NCBI GenBank assembly: GCA_048772705.1
Contig: JBLWGC010000097.1
Coordinates: 1 to 27,124 of the forward strand
Origin: Leidyana gryllorum EB-2025a
Lineage: Eukaryota; Apicomplexa
Length of the DNA stretch: 27,124 bases
Direction of reading: 5' to 3'
Of the stretch, positions 27,041 through 27,124 are shown piece by piece. How positions within the stretch are numbered: position 1 is the first letter of the stretch; each line of letters starts with the position of its first letter. The notes beneath the pieces were generated by a model that saw only the letters and a program-made list of their open reading frames with translations, did no database searches and was not told where the DNA came from. The position numbers and the translations under genes were made by a program.

Positions 27041-27124
27041 CGCTCTGAACACGCCGGCCTCCAACCCCAAGAGCCCTTCCATTTTGTTGTGCAGACCCCC
27101 TCGCATTTTGTTGATTCTCAACAT

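Noticed and set aside
1-27124. CRISPR array
   Set aside because: Repeats are tRNA genes of 70-84 bp in both orientations with homologous rather than unique spacers.
1-27124. Phage, giant-virus or organellar tRNA cluster
   Set aside because: There is no encoded CCA, the initiators are eukaryotic type, Leu and Ser carry short eukaryotic extra arms, Tyr has a position 37/38 insert, and no viral or organellar protein gene is present.

Overview
The window is a eukaryotic nuclear tRNA gene cluster of exceptional density. I can place about 108 near full-length tRNA genes or tRNA scaffolds and about 55 decayed or truncated copies in 27.1 kb, one tRNA-derived locus per roughly 170 bp on both strands. 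I see no credible protein-coding gene, rRNA, CRISPR or organellar sequence. Most genes have a 7-bp acceptor stem, a one-base discriminator, no encoded CCA, and internal A-box and B-box promoter elements. The Tyr copies carry a short insert after anticodon position 37. The initiator Met genes have the A54/A60 T-loop typical of eukaryotic initiators. Several scaffolds (Ala with an ATCGATA T-loop; Pro, Arg-ACG, Ser, Phe, Glu) look most like plant or other photosynthetic or stramenopile-type tRNAs. I cannot name the species; an oomycete, alga or related protist is an inference only.

Isotypes seen with a good or near-good scaffold: Ala (AGC, CGC, TGC), Arg (ACG, TCG), Asn (GTT), Asp (GTC), Cys (GCA), Gln (CTG, TTG), Glu (TTC, CTC), Gly (GCC, TCC, CCC), His (GTG), Ile (AAT, TAT), Leu (AAG, CAG, TAG, CAA), Lys (CTT, TTT), initiator Met (CAT), Phe (GAA), Pro (AGG, CGG), Ser (AGA, CGA, TGA, GCT), Thr (AGT, CGT, TGT), Trp (CCA), Val (AAC, CAC, TAC). 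Tyr is present only as damaged copies. No elongator Met was found. About a dozen scaffolds carry a single-base anticodon change that reassigns the codon, for example Lys to TTC, Asp to CTC, initiator Met to CAG, Pro to CGT and Ser to GTT.

Layout: 1-650 holds relics and a Cys gene. 652-2380 (Gly, Ser, Glu, Thr, iMet, Pro, Ala, Gln, Val) is repeated almost perfectly in inverted orientation at 10768-12497. 2400-5760 holds Asp/Leu/Trp/Gly/Ser/Glu/Thr and a Pro-Arg-His-Lys-Glu block that recurs directly at 9040-9720. 6068-8000 holds Ile(TAT), Gln, Val, Asp, Gly and Arg(TCG). 8534-9910 is a compact palindrome (Asn-Glu-Lys mirrored by Lys-Glu-Asn). 12.6-18.6 kb carries repeats of a Gln-Val-Asp-Leu module. 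14.6-15.7 kb (Thr-His-Tyr-Leu-Pro-iMet-Thr) is inverted at 19.6-20.6 kb and partly repeated at 21.9-22.5 kb. 23.15-23.85 kb is an inverted copy of 6.26-6.91 kb. 25.2-26.4 kb is a direct copy of 15.8-16.4 kb. Spacers are duplicated with their genes, so the cluster grew by segmental and inverted duplication of multigene blocks, with decayed copies carried along.

Two insertions interrupt duplicated spacers: 25295-25896 (602 bp, TG...CA ends, TATA box; a solo-LTR fossil) and 10123-10427 (305 bp, TG...CA ends, perfect 5-bp target duplication). Most genes lack a TTTT Pol III terminator in the first 30 nt downstream, which raises the question of how these genes are transcribed and ended.
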